From positions 162,501 to 190,000 of the forward strand of contig JAQGDQ010000377.1 of assembly GCA_030141605.1 (NCBI GenBank): a stretch of DNA of 27,500 nucleotides, written 5' to 3'. The notes below the pieces were generated by a model. The model saw only the letters and a list, made by a program, of their open reading frames with translations. It searched no databases and was not told where the DNA came from. How positions within the stretch are numbered: position 1 is the first letter of the stretch; every line of letters begins with the position of its first letter. The DNA comes from Tubiluchus corallicola. Taxonomy: Eukaryota > Priapulida > Priapulimorpha > Priapulimorphida > Tubiluchidae. Position numbers and translations under genes: made by a program. Of the stretch, positions 1-10,381 are shown in pieces.

Positions 1-150
1 GTATAGTTATAATATTTTTCAAGGAATATGTTATGAAAGGAGAAGGAGAACAAAAAGACAAATATAATTACAGGTTTTTTGGAGTCATCAGGAGGAACTT
101 AAAAGTCGAGTTTCGGATGCTTACTAAGTTTATGTATTGTTTATAAACAG

Positions 151-243
151 CAGCGTATTGTTGTTTACAGTGGAGAAGTTGGAGTACAAACAAAAGTATT
201 TCTCGGAAGTAACATCTTATTTGAATCGGCTCTAAATCGTTGG
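151..243 (+). CDS. S1 serine protease, exon following the His57 segment (partial gene)
   Basis: This exon encodes 31 residues, starting QRIVVYSGEVGVQ and ending FESALNRW. The 3' boundary is the donor GTATGT at 244, phase 0. The acceptor is probably AACAG just before 151 after a T-rich stretch; a second AG three bases on would also work. It fits the beta-strand segment of S1 proteases that lies between the active-site His and the Asp motif. Joined in phase 0 to the exon at 2300 it gives NRW-IVSYYVHEEFYG..NDIALV, the usual order in the family. No cysteine is present. The His57 exon must lie left of the window. Seen: open frame, donor and phase match. Inferred: identity, since this stretch is poorly conserved in the family and rests on the fit with the next exons. 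Confidence 0.6.
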
Positions 244-1699
244 GTATGTTTGCTTAGTGTGCATACATTTCTTAGCACTAGAAGTTGTATCAGTTGTTTT
301 GTGTATGTTTCAGGAATCTCTGGAGGAAATGTTACTGTTCCTAATTATTTTTCCTAGTTTAGTGCTAATTATCGTACAGAATTTAAAGACAGAAATATTT
401 CAACATCAATCTAATTTCAATCTCTTATTTTATTAGCCAAAAATTGTGGTCTTAATTTTCTCTCTGTCATGCCACCAAGGTTCTATGCATTTTCTCCAAG
501 CACCGCGAAATTTGCCAATAAATAAGTCAGTACACTTTACTGTACAAATTAACTCAGTTTTACATGAATTCATTTAATTTGTTTATGGTCTGTCTGCAAA
601 CTAGTTCTTTTGTTGTTGTATAAGAACGAAACCAAGCATGCGTAATTTTCACATGCCAGTCTTTTTAGTAAAATTTTTCAGTCCAATTAGTGTCAAATAA
701 GAAGGATTAAATATTAAATTTGCGAACATATTTATAGCATTATATATTATATTATATATTATATATATTGCATTATATTGTGTTACATATTAGCTAATAA
801 TATAATATAATTAGAAAGATGAATTCTATCTAGGTGATAAATATTTTGAAATGCTTCCCTCTGGTCATAGATTCCGCTCAATTAATGCCAAAACCACAAG
901 AAATTTAAATTCTTTCTAATCCATTGCAATTTGCACGATCAACATTAAATTTCATTGTATGAATTATACTATAATGACAATAAATTGCTTACTTACTTAC
1001 ATACTTAAAATATATATAAATATAGCTAGATATATAGTTATATATATTATATATTATAGTTATAACTAGCTAGATAGTTAGACGAACATATAGCCACAAG
1101 TTTATTGTCGCTGAAACTAAAACTTAAGTTGTTTTTGTTGCAGTCTGTTCAGATATTGTATGATCAGATCTAGGTTAGAACATACAAAATCCTCTCCATG
1201 AAATTTACAGGAAAATTATTTCTTACACTGGACTAAAAGAAGCCACTAGGTGGTACATGCTGTGAAGCCAGTTTTCACTTCTACTAGTCTTCTATATCTT
1301 CACTGAAATCAATGCCTGTTTGATTACATCAGGGAGAGTCAACTTGTCAAAAATTTGACTTTGACATGATGTTGCAGCTCTGTGTGAGAATTTTTCAAAC
1401 TTTTGCTCTATTACAGATTGTGTGAAAGTTAGTTATGAAGTTGAACTTGAACACTTGTAGAAAACAACTAAACACCATATTACATGTTTGCAAAAAACTG
1501 AAACACATTTATTACACTACATAGTTATATGTAACATGACTGCTAAACTACACTGACGACCAGAGTGTCCTGCACTGATCACTAAGATTTAGACAGTGGC
1601 TAGAAGTGAAATCTAGCCAGTTTATATAGGTAGAGAACAATGCAAAAACTTGGCTTCACATATCCCATTACAGTAAAAATAGGGGAGATTCAGTGAGTT
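244..1699. other. Protease intron 1, left part: AT-rich DNA with a retroelement-like tail
   Basis: Mostly unannotatable AT-rich intron. There are TATA-type simple repeats at about 739-812 and 1007-1070. At about 840-1010 a stretch resembles the 3' end of a non-LTR retrotransposon: the frame GHRFRSINAKTTRNLNSF is followed by a stop, then GACAATAAAT and short CTTAC repeats. The same tail pattern occurs at 11930-11968. I see no exon here. Confidence 0.4.
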
Positions 1700-1811
1700 T
1701 GCATATTCACTGGACCGAGCAATTGCACTAAGGGTGAGTTTAACTAGTAAAATGTTAAAGTAACTAATCAATAGATGGCAGCACCTAAAATATACAGTTA
1801 CAACTTTCACA
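1700..1811 (-). repeat. Dispersed repeat, copy 1 (inverted relative to the copy at 23402)
   Basis: The reverse complement of this stretch matches 23402-23513 almost base for base over about 110 bp, including the shared cores GTTGTAACTGTATATTTTAG and GGTGCTGCCATCT. The two copies are 21 kb apart in opposite orientation, and both lie within about 110 bp of an EGF-like exon or exon remnant. No terminal inverted repeat or coding sequence was recognised, so the class is unknown. It may be a piece of an older intron that was duplicated with the EGF exon. Confidence 0.75.
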
Positions 1812-1876
1812 GGCAGTAATCTGACAAACTTCATAAACTGCATATGTTGCCATTTACTCCTTTATTATTTTTTCAG

Positions 1877-1923
1877 ATATTTTATTATGTGCTTCTGAAC
1901 CCTGTCAAAATGGCGGTGCGTTT
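1877..1923 (+). pseudogene. Broken EGF-like exon remnant inside protease intron 1
   Basis: After a good acceptor (TTTTTTCAG, ending at 1876) the frame reads ILLCASEPCQNGGAF then a stop at 1924-1926. CASEPCQNGG is the classic start of an EGF domain (Cys1, Cys2, NGG). The place of Cys3 is a Phe codon (TTT in place of TGT), and the domain stops there. The phase is 1 at entry, like the EGF exons at 23190 and 27184. The host intron is phase 0 on both sides, so the remnant cannot be spliced into the protease. Most likely a dead fragment of a duplicated EGF exon. The potential donor GTGCGT at 1916 would give a 39-bp mini-exon, which is unlikely. Confidence 0.6.
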
Positions 1924-2299
1924 TAGATGGTACAAAATCTGAAACATATTATTACTTTATAATTTCAGAGACTTGAAGCAATTTTTGATGATTTTAAATG
2001 ATTATTAAAGTAGATCATTTTTGGGTTGACAATACTTTAATAATAACTTTCAACATATAACAAAATAACCAAAGCAGTTCAAGTATCATCAAATTGCATG
2101 ATTATCATTGCGCAAACAGAAAATCAAACTAGGTGTAAAAACCAGGTGCAATTGATAGGTGGCATATTCTACTAGAGCTTATGTCACAAGATTAAGACTG
2201 GCTTCGTTTCAAACACATTGAAGAAATGCCAATTTGTAAAAATACAAAAACAAGTAATTACAGAAGGCTACATTAAATGTACATTTACAACTTTCACAG

Positions 2300-2489
2300 A
2301 TTGTCAGTTATTATGTACATGAAGAATTTTACGGGATCGATTTTCGAAATGATATTGCGCTCGTGCGAATGAATGAAGCAGTTGATTTTACTGATGATAT
2401 ACAACCTGCCACATTACCATCTTGTAACAACAAGAGCTATATTAATGAAGACGTTACTGTCCTAGGATGGGGAGAACAGGAAAACGGTG
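2300..2489 (+). CDS. S1 serine protease, exon with catalytic Asp102 and GWG motif
   Basis: Clear S1 peptidase exon: IVSYYVHEEFYGIDFRNDIA, then LVRMNEAVDFTDDIQPATLP, SCNNKSY and VTVLGWGEQENG. NDIALVR carries the catalytic Asp102 (chymotrypsin numbering), IQPATLPSC is the segment that normally holds Cys122, which pairs with a propeptide Cys, and LGWG is the 140-142 motif. The acceptor is TTACAACTTTCACAG ending at 2299 (phase 0) and the donor GTAAGC starts at 2490 (phase 1). The usual Cys136 before GWG is absent: the sequence reads VTVLGWG. Its phases fit both neighbouring exons. The enzyme class is a secreted endopeptidase; substrate and pathway cannot be read from this sequence. Confidence 0.9.
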
Positions 2490-3091
2490 GTAAGCAAAAA
2501 TCTTGAAACATTTAAATGTTTGAATTTCAAGTTTCGTTTAACAGCTGCCAATGAACGACACTTTAGTTTTGGTATTAGGCACAAACACTTATTCGATATA
2601 GTTCTATGTACACGACTCTAACTTGGAGGCTGATGTTTCATCGGTCTTTTTCAGATATTACGGTTTCAGGTATGGTTAATATTAGACTGTATGGCCGCCA
2701 AAGGAGGGCAACAAGGCATATGAACCAAAAATTCTACAACACAGCTATAATTAATCTCTTTTCTTTTTTTGGAATTGTTGCAATGTCGAAGGGCTCATTT
2801 AAAAAACTAGCGGGTCTAAGGCTTGATGTTACGTTTTACGGGGTCTACCTAGGCATTATGGTTTTCCATGTTGTCCATGACATACATAGATTTCAAACAT
2901 TCCAACAACAAAATCTTATATGAAATGGAGGAAAAGATTATGATTATGTTTACTTTATTTATGTTTACTTTTTTATTTACTTTTTACTCGGTTTAGATAA
3001 ATTAGAACAGGCCATTATCGAAACTATCAATAACAGTTTCGCATAAAGGCAGTTAACAATAGCAAAAATGACAACGTGAAAAGAAAACAAA
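2490..3091. other. Protease intron 2, left part: no recognised feature
   Basis: An AT-rich intron stretch. A 105-codon open frame on the + strand at 2606-2923 has no recognisable domain, signal peptide or codon bias, and I regard it as chance. Nothing else was seen. Confidence 0.4.
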
Positions 3092-3337
3092 ATGTCTACT
3101 TATCAGTTAACCCTTCCCCTGAGAGGACAAGGACATAGGAGAGGAGTCCGCGGACGTAGCTCACTCCAGTCAGTCACAGCAGCACATCAACAACTTCAGT
3201 CTATGACCATAACAATCAATGGTGATGACGACGGCTGCAGCACCAAACAAACAAAGAATGGCTCACAAGTCTTTGTGGTTGACTCAGGATACTTCCCAAA
3301 CGTCGGGATGCAGGTGGTCCGTTACATCTCTCCGTGA
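3092..3337 (+). CDS. Possible small intronic gene or processed copy, 81 residues, unknown function
   Basis: An 81-codon ORF starts with MSTYQLTLPLRGQGHRRGVR and ends VGMQVVRYISP. The start has A at -3. The ORF is clearly richer in GC than the intron around it, and a canonical AATAAA lies at 3384-3389, about 47 bp after the stop. The protein is basic at the N-terminus and polar in the middle, with an acidic NGDDDG turn. It has no signal peptide or membrane segment. A four-codon upstream ORF (ATG ACA ACG TGA) precedes it. I do not recognise the family. Alternatives are a processed pseudogene of a cellular gene, or the end of a transposable element. The composition shift and poly(A) signal are seen; that it is expressed is a guess. 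Confidence 0.3.
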   Translation: MSTYQLTLPLRGQGHRRGVRGRSSLQSVTAAHQQLQSMTITINGDDDGCSTKQTKNGSQVFVVDSGYFPNVGMQVVRYISP

Positions 3338-3891
3338 AGCTTAGAGTTTGCCACACAGAGTTTTCCAGCATCACATCAATGTGAATAAAGCTCCACCAAC
3401 AACATAAAAACTGAAGTTGTTTGCTATAACCACTGATAGTCTTTTTATGTTACATCTGTCAAACAGCAGATGTGCACAAGTTTAGTGCTTCAGAGACTCT
3501 TATAACAAAGTTTAGAGTTGATACCATTTTTTTTAAAGTAAAGTTAAAGTTATAAGTTAAATCATTTTGGCTGCTTTAAGATTCAACAGTCCCGCTGTAC
3601 TGTCCTGTTTATCTGTGTCTTGCCCTTTCCAAGACCATGTTAGGCATAGTTAGGTTATAGCACATTATGAAAGGAGGTGTGATAGGTAGGGAGCCCTTCC
3701 CACAGACTATACTGCAGCAATACCTGTATGTGTAAGAACCTTACAGCTGTACTATGTTGTGCCTAATTTATTTACAGCCCGTAAATCTACCCAAATTTCA
3801 CAGCCTGCCTTACATTATGTGTTTTTTGCAATCTTTGAAACTTCTTTGAAAGTTTGTCTTATACGGCTTGGCTATTTTTCATTTTCCACAG

Positions 3892-4007
3892 AGTTTCCCA
3901 AAAATTTGCAAAAAGCGGATCTGACAGTATCTGAAACAGGTGCTTGCGAAATACTGGATTTAACAATTTCTATCTGTGCGTATCATACAGGTCGCGGGAT
4001 GAGCTAT
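3892..4007 (+). CDS. S1 serine protease, exon with the Cys168-Cys182 loop
   Basis: The exon starts after ATTTTCCACAG (ends 3891) and stops at donor GTAAGT (4008). With the final G of the previous exon it reads EFPKNLQKADLTVSETGACE, then ILDLTISICAYHTGRGMSY. This is the family pattern after GWG: short loop, LQKADLTV (usually LQ.v.lpvv), Cys168, then ICA with Cys182. Phase is 1 in and 0 out, so it joins exactly between the exon ending at 2489 and GDSGGP at 6781. Before GDSGGP the family normally has Asp/Ser189, Cys191 and Gln192; here the residues are G-M-S-Y, so Cys191 is replaced by Ser and position 189 is Gly. That argues against trypsin-like Arg/Lys specificity. The reading is supported by phase and motif order on both sides. 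Confidence 0.85.
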
Positions 4008-5012
4008 GTAAGTACATCGCAACAAGTTGCATATGAACATTTAATTGAGATCACATTCCAATGCTGTATGTTTTGCGAAATTGCGAGGTCCTTTTTGTGT
4101 TTTTTTTTTACTTAAATTGAACATTTGTAGCATTACTTAGTTGTCACAGTAATTAGATCTGAAGAACGGGAATGGGCCGATAGTGGTGTTAGCCATGGTT
4201 AGATAGATAGCAGTGGGTGTCATAGGCATATTTAGAATTCCCGAGAGGGCCAAGGCGCCCCGTAACGGGCGTTTTCCCGGACACAACTCGTGATTTTTTC
4301 GAAATTTTGACCAAACAGCCTGCGGAAACAACGTTCTAGCGGCGCCTGGTGGGACTTTCGGCAGGAGATATATGGCTCCTTAGAAAGAGGAAGAAGAGGG
4401 CTACACAATGGTGGGGCTATATTTTAGGGCAGGTCCACCAAGAGGAGTATCGACGGGTTAATTAGATGTTCTATTTTTGGCAATTTTCGCTTAGAAAACT
4501 GCTGACTCAAAGCCATTGTTCTGACGTCATCCATTGTACTTCGTCTATAACCTTATAGCTTTAATTCAGCAAAAAGCTGCTGCTGCTGGCTCTGCGTGAT
4601 AAAACCGAGGACTAGGTAGAATGTTCGCGTATTATTGATTATACGTGGATTTATAGGCAAAATTTTTTGCGGGGCGTTTGCTTTTACTAAGATTGTGGTA
4701 AAATCACCTTTGCAAAGCTCGTTGCATATGTATCATGTTGCATGTGCATTAAATACATGGAAATCATATTGATCAGCAATGCTTAACAAATGCAACACGT
4801 ACAAAAGTGCACGTGGCAACAGATTCACATTTCAGTGTACAGGTGGCTCTGAAGCACATCACGGCAATGGAACAGGCTTTTAAACATATCGTGTCTAACG
4901 CGTAACAAATGCAACAACGAAACGATAAATATCTGCATCTTTATTTTTAAACATCTCAAGTGTGTCATGTAGTCATAATAATCAGAACGAAAAGCAAAAG
5001 AAAATTTAAAAC
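4008..5012. other. Protease intron 3, left part, with a GC-richer patch at 4140-4460
   Basis: Most of it is AT-rich intron. The patch at about 4140-4460 is richer in GC and ends at a TTAA (4458-4461), with CCAAGAGGAGTATCGACGGG just before it, which could be one end of a TTAA-type DNA element. No matching second end was found, so I leave it unclassified. No exon was seen. Confidence 0.35.
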
Positions 5013-5506
5013 TATAGGTTTTACATGTCAAATGTAGACCTACGTTAACTCAAACGTAGATTTAGTTAATTCAAATGTGTCTTGGTAACTCAAATGTAGA
5101 CTTTGGTAGTCCAAATGTGTTAACAATGGTTTTCAACAAATCTTGAGTGCTTTTGGTAAGTCAAATGTAGATACATGTCAAGTCAAATGTGACATTGGTA
5201 TCTCAAATGTGGATAGGTGTCAAAGTTTAAGGATGTTAAATTTAATCTTCTTTAATTTCAATTTAATAATTGCTCCTAAGTTAAAATAACAACGTTATAG
5301 GCCTACTAATAGATGCACTATCTTTGGTTTATCTTTTTCTAATTTGCAGTTAAATAACTTAATTACCGATTTATTCAATCTACATTTGACTTACCTAAGT
5401 CACATTTGAGTTACCAAAACACATTCGAAATTCCTATGTCTACATTTGACTTACCTAAGTCACATTTGAACTTTCCTGTGTCTACATTTGACGTGTAAAA
5501 CCTATA
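5013..5506. mobile_element. Fold-back/MITE-type element, TCAAATGT family, copy 1 (longer)
   Basis: The ends are inverted repeats: the left starts TATAGGTTTTACATGTCAAA and the right ends with CATTTGACGTGTAAAACC then TATA. The inverted match continues through the interior, where the word TCAAATGT (or its complement ACATTTGA) recurs every 20-25 bp: forward in the left half, reversed in the right half, with an AT-rich spacer at about 5220-5370. A TA (or TATA) target duplication is possible. There is no coding capacity. A shorter relative is at 21332-21583. The class is unproven; a non-autonomous TA-target element such as Tc1/mariner is one option. Confidence 0.75.
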
Positions 5507-5650
5507 CAACACGCATTATACTTGCGTTAGGTGTGTTGTTGTTCTAATGTTTGTTTAGCAGTTTTTTCTGACTTGTTATGCCTGGAATTGAGCACTGGAT
5601 GCACTCGAAACTTGTCAATGCAAAGATGTGGATAAATATTCTTTCTTTGT

Positions 5651-5735
<85 letters not shown>

Positions 5736-5762
5736 TAATAATAGTAATAATAATAATAATAA
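5651..5762 (+). repeat. (TAA)n microsatellite, the expanded tail of the adjacent SINE
   Basis: About 110 bp of TAA repeats with a few interruptions near 5733-5743. It directly joins the 3' end of the minus-strand SINE body at 5763, where the SINE reads AAATAAAGATTATTATT on its own strand. The microsatellite is therefore most simply the (ATT)n tail of the retroposon, grown by slippage. Confidence 0.85.
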
Positions 5763-6003
5763 TCTTTATTTAAAGTCGGTTTTTGGGTCAACAATTAACA
5801 TTAGCTCAAAGAGCTATTATCGCCGACTGTTAAATAACAACCTACAACTACATAACAGAGACTATTAGTACCCCACATTTACCCTCAAGTAGGGTAATAG
5901 CAGGTACCATTTTAAACTCTTTGCTATAACCCAGCCGCTGGTTCGAACTCACGACCTCCCAGACGGAAAGCAGTATTATCACTAGACTAAACCATCTGGT
6001 ACT
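5763..6003 (-). mobile_element. tRNA-derived SINE
   Basis: On the minus strand the element starts near 6003 with ACCAGATGGTTTAGTCTAGT, a tRNA D-arm/A-box-like stretch, and about 30 bases later has GAGTTCGAACC, a good pol III B box. The tRNA-like head covers roughly 6003-5930. It is followed by an unrelated body to 5763 and an (ATT)n tail. No clear target-site duplication was found because the tail has expanded. The anticodon arm is not well enough kept to name the parent tRNA. It is inserted antisense in protease intron 3. Confidence 0.7.
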
Positions 6004-6231
6004 CTTGTTGTGTTTCTCTCTGTTTGACTGCAATTTCCACACAACAAATGATGTTAAATCTGTATTTAACTCATTTAGTGTAGCAGTACAGTATCGAGTA
6101 TTTCATCACCATTTACCATTTATTTGACTTCCAATTAAAAAATGTTACTAAAAAACCTGAAATAAATGTTTTTGTCTAATTCTATGAGAGCCATTAAGAA
6201 ACACGAATTATTGAATCTAAGTAACTTTGAG

Positions 6232-6728
<497 letters not shown>

Positions 6729-6780
6729 ACTGAGAGTGACATATAATCATAATTTCCAATTATAATTTTTGCGTCTGTAG

Positions 6781-6990
6781 GGTGACTCAGGTGGACCCAT
6801 GATTTTAAAAACAACGGGAGAAGTGATCGGCGTTATTGTTGGTCACATAGAGTCACGAACAGGTGAACAAGTGGGCGTTGCTACAAGAATTGCATACTAC
6901 TTGGACTGGATTAATCAAGTGAAGTATTATAACCAAGATTCAGGTGGCGCTTCTGCCATTGAAGTGGCGTCAGGTTATGACAGAGCTACA
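6781..6990 (+). CDS. S1 serine protease, exon with catalytic Ser195 (GDSGGP) and C-terminal helix
   Basis: The exon begins exactly at the GDSGGP codons after acceptor TGCGTCTGTAG, the position of a common S1 gene intron. It reads GDSGGPMILKTTGEVIGVIV, GHIESRTGEQVGVATRI and AYYLDWINQV. Ser195 is a TCA codon. VGVATRIAYYLDWI is the standard last strand and helix (usually GVYTRV..Y.dWI). The Cys201 expected after GDSGGP and Cys220 of the substrate pocket are missing. After the domain about 20 polar residues follow (QDSGGASAIEVASGYDRAT). The exon can end at donor GTACGT (6991, phase 0), or read on for 22 more codons to the stop at 7057-7059; the splice looks more likely. If it reads through, AATAAA at 7493-7498 is the nearest clear poly(A) signal. 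Catalytic Asp and Ser are both kept, so activity is plausible. Confidence 0.9.
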
Positions 6991-8247
6991 GTACGTGAGG
7001 CAAGAATGAAAGTTTGTATGATTGTATTAGTCACTAAGTGTTTTTTTAAATCGATTTAGTAATTAAATTGCTATATAAATACGTTTTGAGCCACACATCT
7101 TTATTAAACTTTTATTTTAAATTCTCAAAAAAAAATTCTATAATTTAAAACTTCCTTTCCTGCTTTTTTCCAACAAGATACTGATGAAATTTCTGCGTAA
7201 TACATATAATTACATTGTAATATATATATATATATATACAATTTTTGATAATATTTTGCATAATATGCACAACTCTGGTTTTTATTTAAATTTGCATATT
7301 TTGTTAATTTAAGGCTATTGTTACCAAAATTTAGATTATTCTACCAGTTTACGTTCTTTCTATATATATATATATATATATAAATGTGTGTGTGTGTGTA
7401 AAACGTCTCAAATATGTACATAAAATTTAGAGTGTAAAAGGGTAAGTTTAGCAAAAGTGGTGTACAAGATACTGAAATTTATTTAATGGCCGAATAAACA
7501 ATGTTGTTGTAAAAGAAAACGGTGTACGGAAAATACTTTTATATATGCATAATTCTGGAATTTTGATGCAAAATCACTTTGCTACATTGTGTGTAGAGTG
7601 TCGTTTACTATATTTAGGTTGACACTTCAAATACGTACTGCTTTAGCGAGTCTAAATGAGCTGTTGAAAAGATTTAAATTCCCAAGTTAGTTCAAGATAG
7701 CAATACTTTGGCAGACTCACATTATTAAATTTGGCAAAGAACGAATCTAATAAATTGCCCCATGGCCGACCAAAATGGGGAAAAAAGTACCCCGACTATG
7801 TTTGCTCACATTTTTTTTACATTGATGCACCCAACGAAATAATTTCAAACTGTTAGTGATTAAATGTTTTTCAATTTCTTATTTGTTATGCAACTACACC
7901 ATGGTTTTGTTGAAAAGTATAATTCATGTTTTTTTACAAAGCACGGGAGCCTTGTGGAGTAGCTTATTAATCTCCTTAGTATTTTAATTAGGCCAAATTT
8001 TGGAATTTACTTTGCAACATTTTTCTCTCTGTTCCTTTGCGAAAATGATAAGATCTGTAAACCTCCAATTTAGCCTACAGTTCAGCAAAGGGGTTTTTCT
8101 AACAAAGTGTCAAGGAAATTTCATATTAAAACATCTGAACATTGTAATATGGCGGGAACTTCAGCTGCTCGGGTGACCAAGGATACACAACATTCTTTGT
8201 CATGTGCAAAAAACAAAGTCCGACTTTTTTAAAAACACAACAAAAGC
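6991..8247. other. Downstream of the protease domain: AT-rich DNA, no recognised gene
   Basis: Holds (TA)n at about 7219-7239 and a TA/TG compound microsatellite at about 7360-7400. AATAAA occurs at 7493-7498. No domain-bearing frame, SINE or terminal repeat was recognised. Confidence 0.5.
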
Positions 8248-8542
8248 AAAAAATGTGTTTCATTCTGCAATTGCTGATAATTTTTTAAAGTATTTAGGAC
8301 ATTTATTATACACGCTATGCTGATCTGTACAAAGTCGTCTCTAAAGTACAGTACCTTGCGCAGTTTTTTATGCTATGTAGATTTTTTAGCTTGCCATTTC
8401 ATCACCATTTTCAGCCTATTGTTATTGGCTTAAATCAAAATAACTATTAACAGACCAAATAACTGTCAGTTTTAAAATTTTAATAATCTTAAAGGCAAAA
8501 AAATATCCTCGTATCCCACGGGATACAATGGGTCTGAAAGGG
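8248..8542 (+). mobile_element. piggyBac-like MITE, copy 1 (left end missing)
   Basis: It matches the right two-thirds of the element at 24113-24569 closely over about 295 bp, for example CTGATAATTTTTTAAAGTAT and CTTGCGCAGTTTTTTAT. It ends with TGAAAGGG followed by TTAA (8543-8546), the target site typical of piggyBac elements. Upstream of 8248 the similarity stops, so this copy is truncated or the left part has diverged. Near the right end lies GTATCCCACGGGATAC, a perfect 16-bp palindrome. No coding sequence. Confidence 0.7.
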
Positions 8543-8546
8543 TTAA

Positions 8547-9587
8547 GGTGATGAAAATGAAATTTTAGAAGATCTAGTAAGTGAAGACAAAGTGGATGTC
8601 TTAGAATTGAACAACAAACACCATTAGTCTGTTATAAAAATTTTCAAAGAATCTTGAAAAACCAGGCATAAATAATACCACATAAACAGCATAGTGCTAT
8701 GGAGGAAAGCCACTTTTTATCGTTATATCTCTCATATATCTATGCCAGCTTGCCACATGAACTTGGTTTTGTATTAATGGAGCACCTTGATTACGAGTTG
8801 GTCATTGTGTTTAGTTAATAACACATCTTAAGCAAAACTTTAATTTTGTACCTCCCTTTATCTTTATTGTAAGAAAAAAGTTCTAACAGTGATGTACATC
8901 TGTACTGTGTACTGCTGATAGTAAACTTTGCTATCAGACAACTGCTCCTGTTTTTCGGTGACTGCTTACTTGGAGATGGTAACATTTTTATTATCTGCTT
9001 CAATAAAGAGCATGTAATAATTGTATAAAAATGTATAATGTATTGGATCGCTCTCCACTTTTAATGGAGGCAGAACGGATGGCACCGCGGCCTACACCGT
9101 GCGGCATGTCTCAACTAACATGTCAATGCCAAACCAAAACCAAAATGAATAATAAAATCAAAATGACAGTTTATTACAAAAAATATTCCAAATAGCTTAC
9201 CGAACAGAGTAGAATAGAGGAAAGCCTGAAATGTGAACAGAGCTGAGATGAGACGACCACTGACAAGGATCTACAGCAGACCTACCCTTTTTATAAGCTC
9301 AGGTGTGCACGTGACTAGTGGCTCCTACTAACACAAGGTCAGAATAAGAGTATATATGCTAGATAAAGCCACGTTCACACGCACACCCGAGAAGTCTGTG
9401 GTATTCCCCTGCCAGTATTACACTATCTCATCACAGTCCTGCAGTACAGTATATTATCTAAATTTCTTGAATTAGGAGACAAATGCCTTGCTTTGTTAGG
9501 TGACACATAACCGTGCACCACGCTCTATGATAACCGCTGATGACATTTTCATCTGTTGCTGTTCAGTAGAATTTGAAAATTTAATTA
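8547..9587. other. Intergenic stretch with no secure feature
   Basis: AT-rich up to about 9050. From 9050 to 9470 the sequence is more GC-rich and complex, with a CpG-containing patch near 9077-9103. A promoter, an LTR fragment or an unrecognised SINE are possible, but I found no paired ends, TATA/poly(A) arrangement or protein motif to choose among them. Confidence 0.35.
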
Positions 9588-10073
9588 CAGTGGACTCTCG
9601 TTATAAGAATCACCTCGGGAGAAGGCAAAGTGATTCTTATAACAAGCGATTCTTATAACGAGCATGACACAGAATTGCTTTAAAAAATTTTATGCACATA
9701 AAAATTATTTATTTCCCGAAATTACGCTAGAAATGACATGAAACAGCATAATGTTTTTGTGGCCTAAAAAGGACCTAAAAATTACTAGACTAATATTTTC
9801 ATTTCATGGTTGGGTAAATATTTCATGATGACAGAATTGCATTTTTTAATGCACATAATTTTTTTCCGCCACGCCCACTGCGCAGAACCTTGTAAGCAGG
9901 GCGTGAGAGACAATGGAGTTGGCGCCAAAATTGATTCTACTATCGAAAGAAGGGTGATTCTTATACGGGCGGATTTTCACTAGGAAAATGCCGATTCAAT
10001 TCGGGAAACGCGATTTTGATTCTTATATCGAGCTGATTCTTATACGTGTGATTCTTGTAACGAGAGTCCACTG
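9588..10073. mobile_element. pogo/Tigger-like MITE
   Basis: The inverted ends are CAGTGGACTCTCGTTATAAG on the left and, as reverse complement of the right end, CAGTGGACTCTCGTTACAAG. TA dinucleotides at 9586-9587 and 10074-10075 flank them as the target duplication. This terminus type is typical of pogo/Tigger members of the Tc1/mariner superfamily. Subterminal repeats of GATTCTTATAACGAG occur on both sides (for example 9643-9662 and 9953-10060). At 486 bp with no transposase it is non-autonomous. Confidence 0.85.
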
Positions 10074-10341
10074 TATTGGCGAAATTTTGCAAAAGAGCAT
10101 CAATAGCCATTGGCTAAGTATCTACAGATATAACAAAAATGAAAAAATTCTAAAGCTAAGCAAACAAAGCAAGAAATTTAGAAAAGAATTTTTGTTGGTT
10201 TTCTGACACAAATCTTGCAAAAAGGGAAAAAAATAGATGATAATGATGATGATGTCACAATCAAAAATTCGCAATTTCCTCACAATAAACACAGATATTG
10301 TTTCCACATTTTCCATTTGTCGTTCTTATCTTATAATAATG

Positions 10342-10381
<40 letters not shown>

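Noticed and set aside
145-165. A frame reading TAAYC, resembling the TAAHC active-site motif
   Set aside because: A stop codon lies directly before it and the frame ends soon after. The other frame of the same stretch (RIVVYSGEVG) joins in phase to the protease exons.
5930-6003. A functional tRNA gene on the minus strand
   Set aside because: The A and B boxes are tRNA-like, but the arms do not pair into a full cloverleaf and it runs on into a SINE body with an (ATT)n tail.
9050-9480. A possible LTR or SINE
   Set aside because: Composition differs from its surroundings, but no terminal repeats, primer-binding site or pol III boxes could be shown.
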